This document shows, piece by piece, positions 18,301 through 27,603 of a stretch of DNA of 39,346 nt (the first letter of the stretch is position 1; every line of letters begins with the position of its first letter). The notes below the pieces were generated by a model. That model saw only the letters and a program-made list of their open reading frames with translations. It was not told where the DNA came from and ran no database searches. The translations under genes and the position numbers were made by a program. Origin of the DNA: Flammeovirgaceae bacterium (GTDB taxonomy: Bacteria > Bacteroidota > Bacteroidia > Cytophagales > Cyclobacteriaceae). The DNA is taken from positions 1 through 39,346 of the forward strand of contig JAHEKQ010000026.1 in assembly GCA_024638265.1 (NCBI GenBank). The letters run 5' to 3'.

Positions 18301-21300
18301 CTATTTCATCAATTTCAAATTGGGATGATGACGACAATGCAGGGAATGTACCATTCAGATCAGATGGGATTAATTTTGACCTACCTCCTGATGTTGACAG
18401 TTATTCCCCCACAGATGGTGACATCGTTAATCCAACATTGGCCGCAACAAGTTCAGAAATTACCATTACATGGAATGCAGACATACAGGCGGGAACAACG
18501 GGGAACATTGTACTGAAAGAGAACGGTACGCCGGTACATACATTTACCGCCGGCGGGGCAAATACTACCATCCTAGGCACTAATCTGACATTAGATCTGG
18601 CTGGAGTAACCTCACTCCTGCCGCTAACCCATGGCTCTACCTATACGCTGGAGATTCAATCCAACAGTGTTACCGATGTTACCGATGGGAACCTAAATTA
18701 TCCGACCATAGAAAATTATGACCTTGTGGTGGATGGTGTTGCGGCAAGTATCCAAACGGCCACCGCCGAAACTGACCTTCCGACCTACGAAGCATATGTC
18801 GCGGTAACATTCGATGAGGGCGTTTGGGGTGATGCGGCAACAAGCACTCCTATTACAGAAACAGATTTTTCCGTCACAGCTTTTAATGATAATGGAGGAC
18901 GTATAACAGGGGTCACGGTAAGTGATGTAAAACTTACCAATGACCTGAACCCGGTAGGTGGAGAATCATCCTTCAAACTTATCCTTGATCTGACACCGGA
19001 TCTTGCATCCGGAATTGAAGATTTCGTGGTATCTGTGGTAGCCAGTTCAGTCTATGATGAAGCGGGAAATGCAACTCCCGATACAGAAAACACCGGATCT
19101 TTGATTTTGAAAGACACTTATCCACCAGAGATTCAAACCACTCCTACCCCAGTTGTAATTGCAACAGGGGCTACTACATTTTACATAGACGTAACCTTTG
19201 ATGAAGGTATCTGGGGGAATGCTGGCAATAGCCAACCAGTGACTGCATCCGACTTCGACAGGGTATTTGTCGCAGGTCCCCTTACCGCTCTTAATATCTC
19301 ATCAGTCAAAGCCCCGGACAACAGTGTGGAGGGTTCGGCTTCTGCCTTGGTTGGAGGTGAAACCACCGTAAGGGTATTCCTCACCGGCGCCGATGGTCCA
19401 CCTGATGGAACAGAGACCATAGAAATACTTGCAGTGAATGGCGCAATATTCGACGATGCAGGTAACAGCACGGTAGGCACTGAATCAACAGGTGCATTAA
19501 CGGTAGAAGACACGGTAAAACCTGACTTCTTCTCAGCAGATGTTGATCTCGACAACCGATGGATTGATGTCACCTTTGCAGAAGGAATCTTTACAAATGA
19601 CGGTCCTGATCCAAGTCCCCCCACTGGCGGAGTAACAGCTACTGACTTTACTCTTACCTTCGCACAGAACACGGGCACTGCTACTGCAGCGACCTTGATC
19701 TCTGTGAAACTACCGGACAACGCGGACTCTACTCTGGCTACTTCTGCGTCCGGGGGAGAAAGTACATTCAGATTCTATATCGATGTTACAGGAACACCAA
19801 ACGGACTTGAAACAGTCACCATAACACCGCGTGACGGCCTGGCAGACAAATTCTGGGATTTTTCCAATAATGGAAACGATGTAACCGCTACATCTGGACC
19901 CATTAATCTTCAGGATAACGTACCACCCGCGCAACATACCGTATCATGGACCGTACTCGAAACATATATTAATGGAGCCAATCAGAATTCCGTGAGTTTT
20001 GAGATTACGGGTGCTGAAGACCAGTCCACCTACGATTGGGTCATAACGGATACTACTACTCCCACCCCATTAGAAATTACAGGGACTGGAACCATTTCTG
20101 GTTCCAGTGCTACTATTTCCGGAATTGATGTGGGAGCGGCTGGACTTATAGATGGTAATATAACAGTAAGTGTGATATTGACGGACAACAGTCCTAATGG
20201 AAATCCAAATACAGCAGAAACAGATATCATAGTTAAAGATGCAACAGCCCCGTCAAGCCCCACCATTTCAGATGTCAGCAGCAATGGCGGAACCGTTGTA
20301 GTAAATCGTTGGAATTCTACTAATACTGAGCTGCTAGTTACTGTTCCGATTGCTAATGACGCATCCCTCCAAAACGGTTCCATTGAAATCCTTGCAGATG
20401 TTGGGGGTGGATTTGCATCCGAATTTGGACCTGTCAATATACCCACTGTAAATACGGATCAAATCATCCCAATACCTGCAGCAACATTTGAAGGTTTTGA
20501 TAGTGGCTTGATAGACGGGGATAATGTCTCGTTCAGGATTATTATGCGTGATGCATTTGACAATTCAACGCAAAGCCCCACAGCGGCTGATTTCATGCTG
20601 ATTGACCAGACTTCGGCTGGTGCATTTACGGTTGGAAATGTAATTGCAAGTGGTGGTAATGTTGTTGCGGGATATTGGAACAGCACGAACGGTAATATTA
20701 ATATTGATGTACCCATTGCCAACGACCAAACGCTTGATCAAGGATCGATTCAAATACAAGCCCGAGCCGGTGCCGAACCATTGGAAAATTTAGGCGCTCC
20801 GGTAACAATCGGAGGTGTAAACACCACTCAAACCGTTACAATTGATGCTGCCACTTTTGAAGCAATGAGTGCGGGGCTCCTGGAAGGAGAGGTTATTACG
20901 TTTACTGCAATCCTATTTGATTATGGTGGAAACCCGGGAACACTTGGTACAGAGTCTACAACGACAATTATCATTGATCAAACGGCCCCTACCCAGTTAA
21001 CCACAGATCTTGCCCAGGCAAGGGGTGGAAACGAATTTCTCAACTACTATAATAGCACCAACACGAGCTTTGAAGTAACTGTCCCCATAGACAGTGATCC
21101 CACCCTGGATGGCGGATCAATTCAACTAAGGGCAAATGTGAACAGTGGAGGATTCGAAGACCTTGGCTCACCTTTTAGTATCGTCACTATTGATGTGGGA
21201 ACTAATAAGGTTGTATCAGTAAGTGATGCTGACTTTGAATCACTGGATGGCGGATTGGTTTCAACCAATGCATATAGTATTGAAATTACAGCCACCGTTA

Positions 21301-24300
21301 CGGATGCCTCCGGTAATAGTACTCAATTTTCACAATCAACAAACGTCATTGCCTTTGATGAAGTGGAACCCCTGGTAAATTCAATTGTCAGGGATCCATC
21401 CTTCTCAAATCCCACCAAGGAGATTTCTGTTCGGCTTGACGTTACATTCTCAGAAGACGTAATAAGTGTGGATGTTGGTGATTTCACCTTGTACAACGTA
21501 GGTATATCACCTGACCCTACTATTTCACTTGTAACTGGCTCGGGTACAGCTTATGAGGTGACAGTCGACGGCCTGGAGAATCGTGAAGGAGATGTGGGTG
21601 TCCACCTCGTACAGGGAAACAGTCCGACTATTACAGACCTTGCTGGTAATCCTTATACAGATGATTTCGACCTGGCTGACGGTGCCGAATTCTTTGTAGT
21701 GGATAATACCCCTCCGGGTGCACTGACCTTTGTTGCAGGTGATAACAACGTAGCCTTCCCTGTAGCCGGCGACCTTTCCATAACATTTACTGAGGACGTA
21801 CAGATTGTTGTACCCGCTGATATTCGATTACGATATACTTCGGATGATACAGACATACCATTCAGTGCCAATGTAGTCGGTGATCAACTAATCATCGATC
21901 CTACTTCTAATTTGCCTGACTCAACGGGCGTATATGTAGAAGTGTTGAACGGAGCTATCACGGATATTGCCGGCAATATTTATATCGGCGTAAACGATAA
22001 GAATGGATGGAATTTCAGGACGTACGGTCCTCCCAAAATCACTTCTGTCAGTCCCATTGCCTGCATACAAACGCCAATTACTATTATTGGACAGAATTTT
22101 GCCTCCTACCCCGGAACCGATCCTTTACAAAGCGCGGTGACAAATGTGGAGTTTTGTGATCCATTGGGTGGTAACTGTGTATCGCAGACTTCCAATATCA
22201 CTATTGTTTCCGATTCTGAATTAACGGTGGTAGTGCCCAATAATGCACCCAGTGGTCAGATTCGATTGACTAAGGCACAGCAAAATATTGTTTCACTTGG
22301 AACAAACTCTCAAACCTCAACAATTTCCGGAGTTTCAATACAAACCGAGACCGGACCTTCATTTGCCGATCTTGTAGCTACCGGACCATTTAGTGGTGGA
22401 GACGGATATGATGCCAATGTATGTAATAACGGAACCGTAATTACCGCAGATGCACAGGTGACCATTACCGGGGGTATTACTGCACAGAATGGAATGAATG
22501 ATTACCTGATTGTTTATGATGATGATGATGGTGGTCCCGCTCCCGATCCTGATGTCCCATTTTACGATAATGGTACTACCTTCCAGATTGACCCTCCATT
22601 TAACGGAGACAATATCATCAAACTTGTCAGTGTTCGGGATAATTATACTTCCTGTTTTGTTCCTTCAGGTAATATTCGTACCGAAGGAACGCTAGGTGGA
22701 CAGGTGGATATCAAGGAATGGATCAGGACAACATTGGACGCAGGGGGTATTGATAATGACGGCAATACTCTTGGAGAAATTGAAGTTCTATTATCTGATA
22801 ATACTACCTATCCAAACGGAGATATTGACCTCTCAGATCCTGTAATTATGAATGTGGTTCCCTCTGTGGCAGGGGATGAAACAGGAGTTTCATGGGATGT
22901 TAGTAATGGACCTTCCAGCGGTGGAGGAAGCTTTCAAACTTCCAGCACGATATTACAGCCTACTTACAGGGTAAGCCTTTCTGATGTAGCATTCCCACAA
23001 CAATTCAGGGTGAGAATTACATCTGATGACCCGGCTGATCCAAATCCTTGCGAAACGGTCAATGATGAACTGGAAATTATATTTATCTCCGATCCAAAAG
23101 CCAACCCGGGCAGTAACCAGGTATTGTGCCTCAATGACAACCTCGCCCCTCTCTCTGCTATTCTTACAGGTGGAGCTGATGGCGTAGTTTGGAGCAGGAA
23201 TGCCGGAAGTGCAGCCAGTACTTTTGATGGAACCTGGGGATTCACGACCGATGGTGGCACTACCTACCTGGAAACTTATACTCAGCAGGACGGCGTGGAT
23301 CCGGATCCTGAATATAAGCCCAGTCCACAAGAAGAAACAGCGGGAACTGCCCTGATCGATGCTGATCCTACCGCATTTGGAAATGTTCCTCAGAATAATC
23401 CTTCAACCCTTACTCTTGAAGTTGTTGCCAATCCTGTAACCAACTTTGTACCGGATGTGGATCTGTGTTTAGGTGATGAAAACGTGCTTTTCTCTGTTAA
23501 TACCGCAACAAAACAAAGTACTTATCAATGGACACTCGGTTCAAATCTGGAACTTGTAGCAGGGGGAAGTTCCAATGCCATCCTGGTCAATATCCTGAAA
23601 GCCGAGCTGGAATTTGATTATTCCAACGAGGCAAACGGGCCTTTCCAACTCGGTGAAGAAGTAATATTCACGGATATCGAAAGTGAGCAAGTAGGACGTG
23701 CGGAGATAACAGATATTACAGACAATGGATCTACAGGAACCATACGTGTTCGGATGATTACAGAAACAGATCCTGATCCGGCTGATGAAATAGTACTCAC
23801 CGGTTCTAATTCAGGGGCTTCAGCTAATATCTCCAGTGATATTACCGTGATTGACCCTGAACCGGCACAGGACTTTGCCGAGACTTCTATTACCGTTGTT
23901 GAAACCAGCGATTTGGATGGTTGTGTGGCCACTCCGTCAGTCATCAATATCGATATGTATGATCGTCCTTTTGCCAGGTTCAATCCCAGGAGGAGTCACT
24001 CTATCACGGATGAAGTCCCCTACCCCCTTGAGTTGACAGATGCTTCAGGTATTGCCTACGCAACTGGTATTGAAGGGCAAACCCCTTACATTTCATTCTC
24101 TGGAAGTGGTGTATTGAAAATCCGACAATCCGGAGAAGACAATTACTTCTTCAACTCCAGCGAGATGACCGAAGACGATCTCGGTAAGCATAAAGTGAAC
24201 TGGAGAAGGGTATTCAATTACGGTATCTCAGGACTAGGATGTAGCAACACGGGAACTAAGACTTTCACTGTTAATGCTGCAACAAATAATATTATCGGGT

Positions 24301-27300
24301 TGAACCTGGAATACTGTGAAAATGACATCATTACCAGTGCACTGGAACCTCAGCTGCTCCAGGGAGAAGAATTTGTTCGCATGTACATTAAGATTGGGAA
24401 CACAGAAATCCCGCCGGAACCCTATGTGCAGGGTAATACCCCTGATCAATACACCGGGTCAGGTTATGGCCTTCTGTTTGATCCGGGCCTCTTACCAGCA
24501 GATGCTAGCGACGATGAGTATTTCTTCGATCCAAGGGTAGCCGCACTCAACTTTACTCCCGGTAAGAATAACCAGGATGAAGTGATTGCCGTGAAAGTTG
24601 AATTCGAATTCAAGAAAGTGGATGAAACACTGGATGTTCTGAACCAGGATTTATCCATATTCGAGCAACCTGAAATTGAATTCAATTTCGACGGTTCGGA
24701 TAACCAGGGCTTCGTAGTTACTCCTTCTGAAGAGTTTATTACTTGTGACTATGATAAGAGCCCCTGGGATAGTGATCCAATTCTGTTGAGACCGACCAAT
24801 ATTGCCTCCAGTAATCCAAATACTGAATTCAGGTTTACATATGAGGTAAGGTATCCTGAAAAGAATCCGGATTTACGAGGTGCTGTTCCGGATACGGCAT
24901 TTACGGTACTGTCTGATGAAGAGCAGATCGCAATTTATTTCAACGACGCGGATGCCAGTGATCCACGATGGGAATTCGATCCCACTTTGATCGATACTTC
25001 CAACCCGGATTCGGTGGCACTCGACGAATATGTTGAGGTACGGGTTACATACAGGTATACACTTGGATTACCTCTTGGGTCAGAGCTAACCTCTCTTTGC
25101 GAGAGTGTGGTCTCCAAGGTGATCAGGGTTTATCCTGAGCCTCCCAAACCGGAAATACGTGAGATTATTTCCCAAATGATCGTCAGCCAGGTTTGTGTTT
25201 CAGACGAACAAATAGGCATCGAAATCGATTCCCTGGCAGCAGGAAATACCATCTCTGCAGTCGTAAACTGGTGGGATGCAAAGGATCTCGTGGGAACTGA
25301 TCAGACTACTGAAACCGGTACTCAATTCAATCCTGAGATTGCCGCACTTTCATTTGGAAAGAATAATTACTGGATGAGACAGGAGTTCGTATACTGTCAT
25401 AGCGATACTCTGGAATTCTTCTATGAAAAACTGGAGCCTTTTGACTTTGAAATTGCAACGCAATGCCTGAACGGGGATCCTGTCCTTGTCAACGGTGATC
25501 CGCCCAGTAATGCGGTCCAAAATTCAGGATATCCCAACTGGAATGTTTTTGATGTGGCACTGGCTTCAGATATTACACAAACAGCCAGTACTGATACTGC
25601 TACACTGATCGTTAACCAGGGAGGATTGTATGACGTCACATACAACGTGATCACAGAGAATCAATGTCCAGCGGAAATTACAAAGAGACTGGTATTTGGT
25701 GACATTGTAGAGGTGGATGGAGATGAGTTTGAGAGTTTTGATGATGACGATGGTGGATGGACCAGTGTATTTCTTGAGTCTACCGGTGAATTAGTTCCCA
25801 ATATAATTTGGGACTATGGTACACTCAGCAATGCAGGAGGTACACTCCAGGGCTTAGTCGCCGACCGTGGGAATGTTTGGGGTACCAGGCTGGAGAAACA
25901 GGGGATAAACAAGCCCCTGTGGTACAGAACCACTGAAAGTGATGTGGATGAATATAGTTACCTGTACTCGGCATGCTATGACTTCTCCAATCTCGACAGG
26001 CCTATGGTTGCCTTTGATCTGCTTACCAAGACCTTAACAGGATCGGATGATGGTTTAATACTTCAGTATTCCACTGATATGGTATTCAGTGATGAGACTA
26101 CCTGGACTACCGTGGTAAGTACCATTAACGGACAATTGTCAGGGCTCAACTGGTATAACGCCACAGGCCTTGGACCATTGAGCTTACCCGGACTGGATAA
26201 CCAGTTTGGCTATGGTTGGAATGATGGCAGTGAAAACCAAGCTCCTGTCTGGCAGGAAGCCAAACACGAATTGTCAGCGACGAAAGGCGATACTGTGATA
26301 TTCAGATTTATAGCAGGTACAGAGCGTTTTGCCGGTTCTCAAAGCGAGAATGATCCTGCCGGATTCCTTATAGACAACTTCTTTGTCGGAAACAGGACAC
26401 GAACAGTTCTCCTTGAGAACTTTACCAACGATTCACAAGTTGCATCCTTGCTTGCTGATGTAAAGGAGGAAAATGACAGTATCAGGAATTTCATTATCAG
26501 GAAAAATGGTACTTCTGAAAATCCTATCTTCAGCAATCCGGAAGTAGTAGTCATTAACTATCGTACAGGATTCCCTAATCCTCTTGACGATATTTACCTG
26601 GATAATCCGGCAGAAGTTGGGGCAAGGGCTCAATACTATGGAATTAGTAACGTACCCCAATCCCTGCTTGATGGTGGTGTTACCTACGATGGTGTAAATA
26701 TTGCAAGGGGTGTGTGGAATAGCTTTGGAGAAATAGCTTATGGTAAGCGCACTCTAAGACTTTCTGAAATTGAGATTGATGCAGACATTGAAATTAATTC
26801 CGAAGGTGAACTTGTGGTATTACCGAGAATTATACCTAATCGTGATATTGATGGCGATGCGGTGCTTCACATCGCGGTTGTAGAAAAAGGAGTCACACCT
26901 GAAGAACTCCAGATTGAGAATTTCAATACCAACGAGGACTCGGTTAGCTATGTCTTCAAGAAAATGCTTCCCTCTCCAAGTGGTTATAGATTCAATGGTG
27001 ATCTCGATGAAGGCACCCTTTACCAACCCCCTACTGGGTTCAAATGGGCAATCTCCAATTTCTACGGTCCCGGCGGTCCAACTCCTGGAGATCCTACATC
27101 TATTGAAGACATGTCTGTTATAATCTTTGTACAAGATGATACGGAGGGTGCAGAGAAGCAGATTTTCCAATCGGCAACCTTTGATGTGACTCCTTTCAAC
27201 GTCATAACAGGCCTCGACCAGGAAGTTCAGAATAAACTGATTTCCCTCTACCCTAACCCTGCTGATAAGCAGACCAGGTTGGTCATGCCATATAGAGCCC

Positions 27301-27482
27301 GTGAGGATCTGACGGTTAGGCTTTATGATAACTTCGGGAAAGAAGTATACCGTGGTAGAATAGCCAAGGGAGAATTTACGCTCGATATAAACTCGACTAA
27401 GCTCTCAATCGGCATGTACCAGGTAATCATAGAAGGAAAAGATGGTGCGGTGGGTATGAAGAGGCTTATTGTAACACACTAG
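15339..27482 (+). CDS. Giant T9SS-secreted surface protein with many Ig-like repeats (4,047 residues)
   Basis: After a signal peptide (to ~residue 28) the protein has at least three repeat families. Family 1 has about 125 residues and five copies near 34-157, 595-718, 1135-1261, 1261-1394 and 1394-1528 (pattern IDVTFxEGxW/F ... GGExxxR ... GxExxxI). Family 2 has about 113 residues and three copies near 254-594 (ISHTGGxNxATINLTL). Family 3 has about 120 residues and three copies near 1640-2010 (NSTNxxxxVTVPIxxD). A non-repeat beta domain lies at ~825-1018, two SwmB/Big-like modules near 2010-2230, and an IPT/TIG domain from ~2231. The cysteine-containing C-terminal half ends with a jelly-roll-like module (~3456-3680), an Omp28/thioredoxin-like segment (~3686-3850) and a type A T9SS sorting domain from ~3967 (LYPNPADKQTRL ... 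GMYQVII). The latter targets it through the T9SS to the surface. Probable role: adhesin or long surface filament forming the outermost part of the operon's machinery. Confidence 0.9.
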   Translation: MNLFILKLRKSFIAVTLLFSLLVLTSASRDWANPTIDVATVATDNSYIEVTFSEGVFNSTGAALSNTIGTEFNLNYSDGGSGVAVTVSSIKQSDGSTDPAGGETVLRFLLNVTGTPTGAETVEIVPVDGNSVFDTGGTNPMAGTQTTGVLNMEDEAEPTVTGLNFVNNTTLVVSFNEEVDQTTAEAIGNYSLDNGITVSGAVKSGSDVTLTVSDMSALSEGTDITVTVINVTDLNSNVVDNANDQATTSVDNVVPGFSNLNVAGNNASATVTFTENVWATVNRTGNIDETNLEVTISSGTATLQSYTISHTGGSNTATINLTLNGVPDGNEILTVSPFSNSDAFDGNGTNIPDAADITANLNDETDPGFQSLTVNAANTQATLTFTEVVWANNDMTGDLVDADFDVSITGGTATLTSSTITHTGGTNSLTIDLTLSGVADGSEVLTVSPSANNRVFDDAGLDVPDADEITQNLNDLTLPSINSVVVATDNLSALITFSESVSGSNSSATSIVEADLNVQITGGSATLSSFTVSHTAGTDNATINLTLNNTPADGSELLTVGPADGASIFDLASPTGNAMDAGQSANDNLDDRKPATILSSTLDTENAFIDVFFSDGVYSSGGSGALGPGAFSVNFLQNGGAASDITISSVTKTDGNTATGGETELRLNLSITDGPPSGVESIEIKPASATSIFDDDSVTPNPMADTQSGGVKVLNDKLAPFVTPFEFVLYDAVGTDSDTIRFFISEDLQIADGNPLTGFTLSQAATGSSWNATTRQGRFTAPAGTWNLSSTISYTSGGVGNIIDLNNNEMASFGATTLAAPGQVNLSPGDIVFTSFNSIVDLGGDDDFVQFLLLKDVEDGTKINFTRRGWSGTQFTTNAEQTVVWTASGFTYAGTEITITDFEIDQGGGDQVLAYQGEVSSPTFLAGIMINGSWQGSMSEPSSNESQSEVPTGLTDGSFSAIASSKNAGAYNIPTETNTGTVSSLRGAISSISNWDDDDNAGNVPFRSDGINFDLPPDVDSYSPTDGDIVNPTLAATSSEITITWNADIQAGTTGNIVLKENGTPVHTFTAGGANTTILGTNLTLDLAGVTSLLPLTHGSTYTLEIQSNSVTDVTDGNLNYPTIENYDLVVDGVAASIQTATAETDLPTYEAYVAVTFDEGVWGDAATSTPITETDFSVTAFNDNGGRITGVTVSDVKLTNDLNPVGGESSFKLILDLTPDLASGIEDFVVSVVASSVYDEAGNATPDTENTGSLILKDTYPPEIQTTPTPVVIATGATTFYIDVTFDEGIWGNAGNSQPVTASDFDRVFVAGPLTALNISSVKAPDNSVEGSASALVGGETTVRVFLTGADGPPDGTETIEILAVNGAIFDDAGNSTVGTESTGALTVEDTVKPDFFSADVDLDNRWIDVTFAEGIFTNDGPDPSPPTGGVTATDFTLTFAQNTGTATAATLISVKLPDNADSTLATSASGGESTFRFYIDVTGTPNGLETVTITPRDGLADKFWDFSNNGNDVTATSGPINLQDNVPPAQHTVSWTVLETYINGANQNSVSFEITGAEDQSTYDWVITDTTTPTPLEITGTGTISGSSATISGIDVGAAGLIDGNITVSVILTDNSPNGNPNTAETDIIVKDATAPSSPTISDVSSNGGTVVVNRWNSTNTELLVTVPIANDASLQNGSIEILADVGGGFASEFGPVNIPTVNTDQIIPIPAATFEGFDSGLIDGDNVSFRIIMRDAFDNSTQSPTAADFMLIDQTSAGAFTVGNVIASGGNVVAGYWNSTNGNINIDVPIANDQTLDQGSIQIQARAGAEPLENLGAPVTIGGVNTTQTVTIDAATFEAMSAGLLEGEVITFTAILFDYGGNPGTLGTESTTTIIIDQTAPTQLTTDLAQARGGNEFLNYYNSTNTSFEVTVPIDSDPTLDGGSIQLRANVNSGGFEDLGSPFSIVTIDVGTNKVVSVSDADFESLDGGLVSTNAYSIEITATVTDASGNSTQFSQSTNVIAFDEVEPLVNSIVRDPSFSNPTKEISVRLDVTFSEDVISVDVGDFTLYNVGISPDPTISLVTGSGTAYEVTVDGLENREGDVGVHLVQGNSPTITDLAGNPYTDDFDLADGAEFFVVDNTPPGALTFVAGDNNVAFPVAGDLSITFTEDVQIVVPADIRLRYTSDDTDIPFSANVVGDQLIIDPTSNLPDSTGVYVEVLNGAITDIAGNIYIGVNDKNGWNFRTYGPPKITSVSPIACIQTPITIIGQNFASYPGTDPLQSAVTNVEFCDPLGGNCVSQTSNITIVSDSELTVVVPNNAPSGQIRLTKAQQNIVSLGTNSQTSTISGVSIQTETGPSFADLVATGPFSGGDGYDANVCNNGTVITADAQVTITGGITAQNGMNDYLIVYDDDDGGPAPDPDVPFYDNGTTFQIDPPFNGDNIIKLVSVRDNYTSCFVPSGNIRTEGTLGGQVDIKEWIRTTLDAGGIDNDGNTLGEIEVLLSDNTTYPNGDIDLSDPVIMNVVPSVAGDETGVSWDVSNGPSSGGGSFQTSSTILQPTYRVSLSDVAFPQQFRVRITSDDPADPNPCETVNDELEIIFISDPKANPGSNQVLCLNDNLAPLSAILTGGADGVVWSRNAGSAASTFDGTWGFTTDGGTTYLETYTQQDGVDPDPEYKPSPQEETAGTALIDADPTAFGNVPQNNPSTLTLEVVANPVTNFVPDVDLCLGDENVLFSVNTATKQSTYQWTLGSNLELVAGGSSNAILVNILKAELEFDYSNEANGPFQLGEEVIFTDIESEQVGRAEITDITDNGSTGTIRVRMITETDPDPADEIVLTGSNSGASANISSDITVIDPEPAQDFAETSITVVETSDLDGCVATPSVINIDMYDRPFARFNPRRSHSITDEVPYPLELTDASGIAYATGIEGQTPYISFSGSGVLKIRQSGEDNYFFNSSEMTEDDLGKHKVNWRRVFNYGISGLGCSNTGTKTFTVNAATNNIIGLNLEYCENDIITSALEPQLLQGEEFVRMYIKIGNTEIPPEPYVQGNTPDQYTGSGYGLLFDPGLLPADASDDEYFFDPRVAALNFTPGKNNQDEVIAVKVEFEFKKVDETLDVLNQDLSIFEQPEIEFNFDGSDNQGFVVTPSEEFITCDYDKSPWDSDPILLRPTNIASSNPNTEFRFTYEVRYPEKNPDLRGAVPDTAFTVLSDEEQIAIYFNDADASDPRWEFDPTLIDTSNPDSVALDEYVEVRVTYRYTLGLPLGSELTSLCESVVSKVIRVYPEPPKPEIREIISQMIVSQVCVSDEQIGIEIDSLAAGNTISAVVNWWDAKDLVGTDQTTETGTQFNPEIAALSFGKNNYWMRQEFVYCHSDTLEFFYEKLEPFDFEIATQCLNGDPVLVNGDPPSNAVQNSGYPNWNVFDVALASDITQTASTDTATLIVNQGGLYDVTYNVITENQCPAEITKRLVFGDIVEVDGDEFESFDDDDGGWTSVFLESTGELVPNIIWDYGTLSNAGGTLQGLVADRGNVWGTRLEKQGINKPLWYRTTESDVDEYSYLYSACYDFSNLDRPMVAFDLLTKTLTGSDDGLILQYSTDMVFSDETTWTTVVSTINGQLSGLNWYNATGLGPLSLPGLDNQFGYGWNDGSENQAPVWQEAKHELSATKGDTVIFRFIAGTERFAGSQSENDPAGFLIDNFFVGNRTRTVLLENFTNDSQVASLLADVKEENDSIRNFIIRKNGTSENPIFSNPEVVVINYRTGFPNPLDDIYLDNPAEVGARAQYYGISNVPQSLLDGGVTYDGVNIARGVWNSFGEIAYGKRTLRLSEIEIDADIEINSEGELVVLPRIIPNRDIDGDAVLHIAVVEKGVTPEELQIENFNTNEDSVSYVFKKMLPSPSGYRFNGDLDEGTLYQPPTGFKWAISNFYGPGGPTPGDPTSIEDMSVIIFVQDDTEGAEKQIFQSATFDVTPFNVITGLDQEVQNKLISLYPNPADKQTRLVMPYRAREDLTVRLYDNFGKEVYRGRIAKGEFTLDINSTKLSIGMYQVIIEGKDGAVGMKRLIVTH

Positions 27483-27566
27483 GAGACAAGAGGCAGGAGA
27501 TAAGAGGCAGAAGGCAGGAGACAAGAGTCTTCCCTCCTGCTTCTTGCATCATCCCTCTTGCCTCCT
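27481..27566. repeat. Purine/pyrimidine imperfect inverted repeat, possible terminator of the giant-gene operon
   Basis: The left half is purine-rich with internal direct repeats (GGAGACAAGAG at 27482-27492 and 27517-27527). The right half is its rough complement. The outer arms AGGAGACAAGAGG (27481-27493) and CCTCTTGCCTCCT (27554-27566) pair at 12 of 13 positions; the inner arms 27514-27526 and 27528-27540 pair at 11 of 13. There is no U-run, so this is not a classic intrinsic terminator, but the RNA could form a long hairpin. The repeat begins within the stop codon of the giant gene. Confidence 0.7.
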
Positions 27567-27587
27567 ACCAAGCATCTGCTATCTTTG
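27558..27587 (+). promoter_or_regulatory. Bacteroidota-type promoter for the transketolase operon
   Basis: TATCTTTG at 27580-27587 is an exact match to the -7 consensus TAnnTTTG. TTG at 27558-27560 lies 19 bases upstream, the usual spacing for the -33 box. The ATG of the transketolase gene follows at 27604, implying a very short leader. Confidence 0.6.
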
Positions 27588-27603
27588 CGTGAAATAATTC
27601 TCC

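Noticed and set aside
22515-22535. GAT-rich short repeat in the giant gene
   Set aside because: It encodes an Asp run (YDDDDGG) that fits a surface or calcium-binding loop; it is too short to treat as a repeat element.
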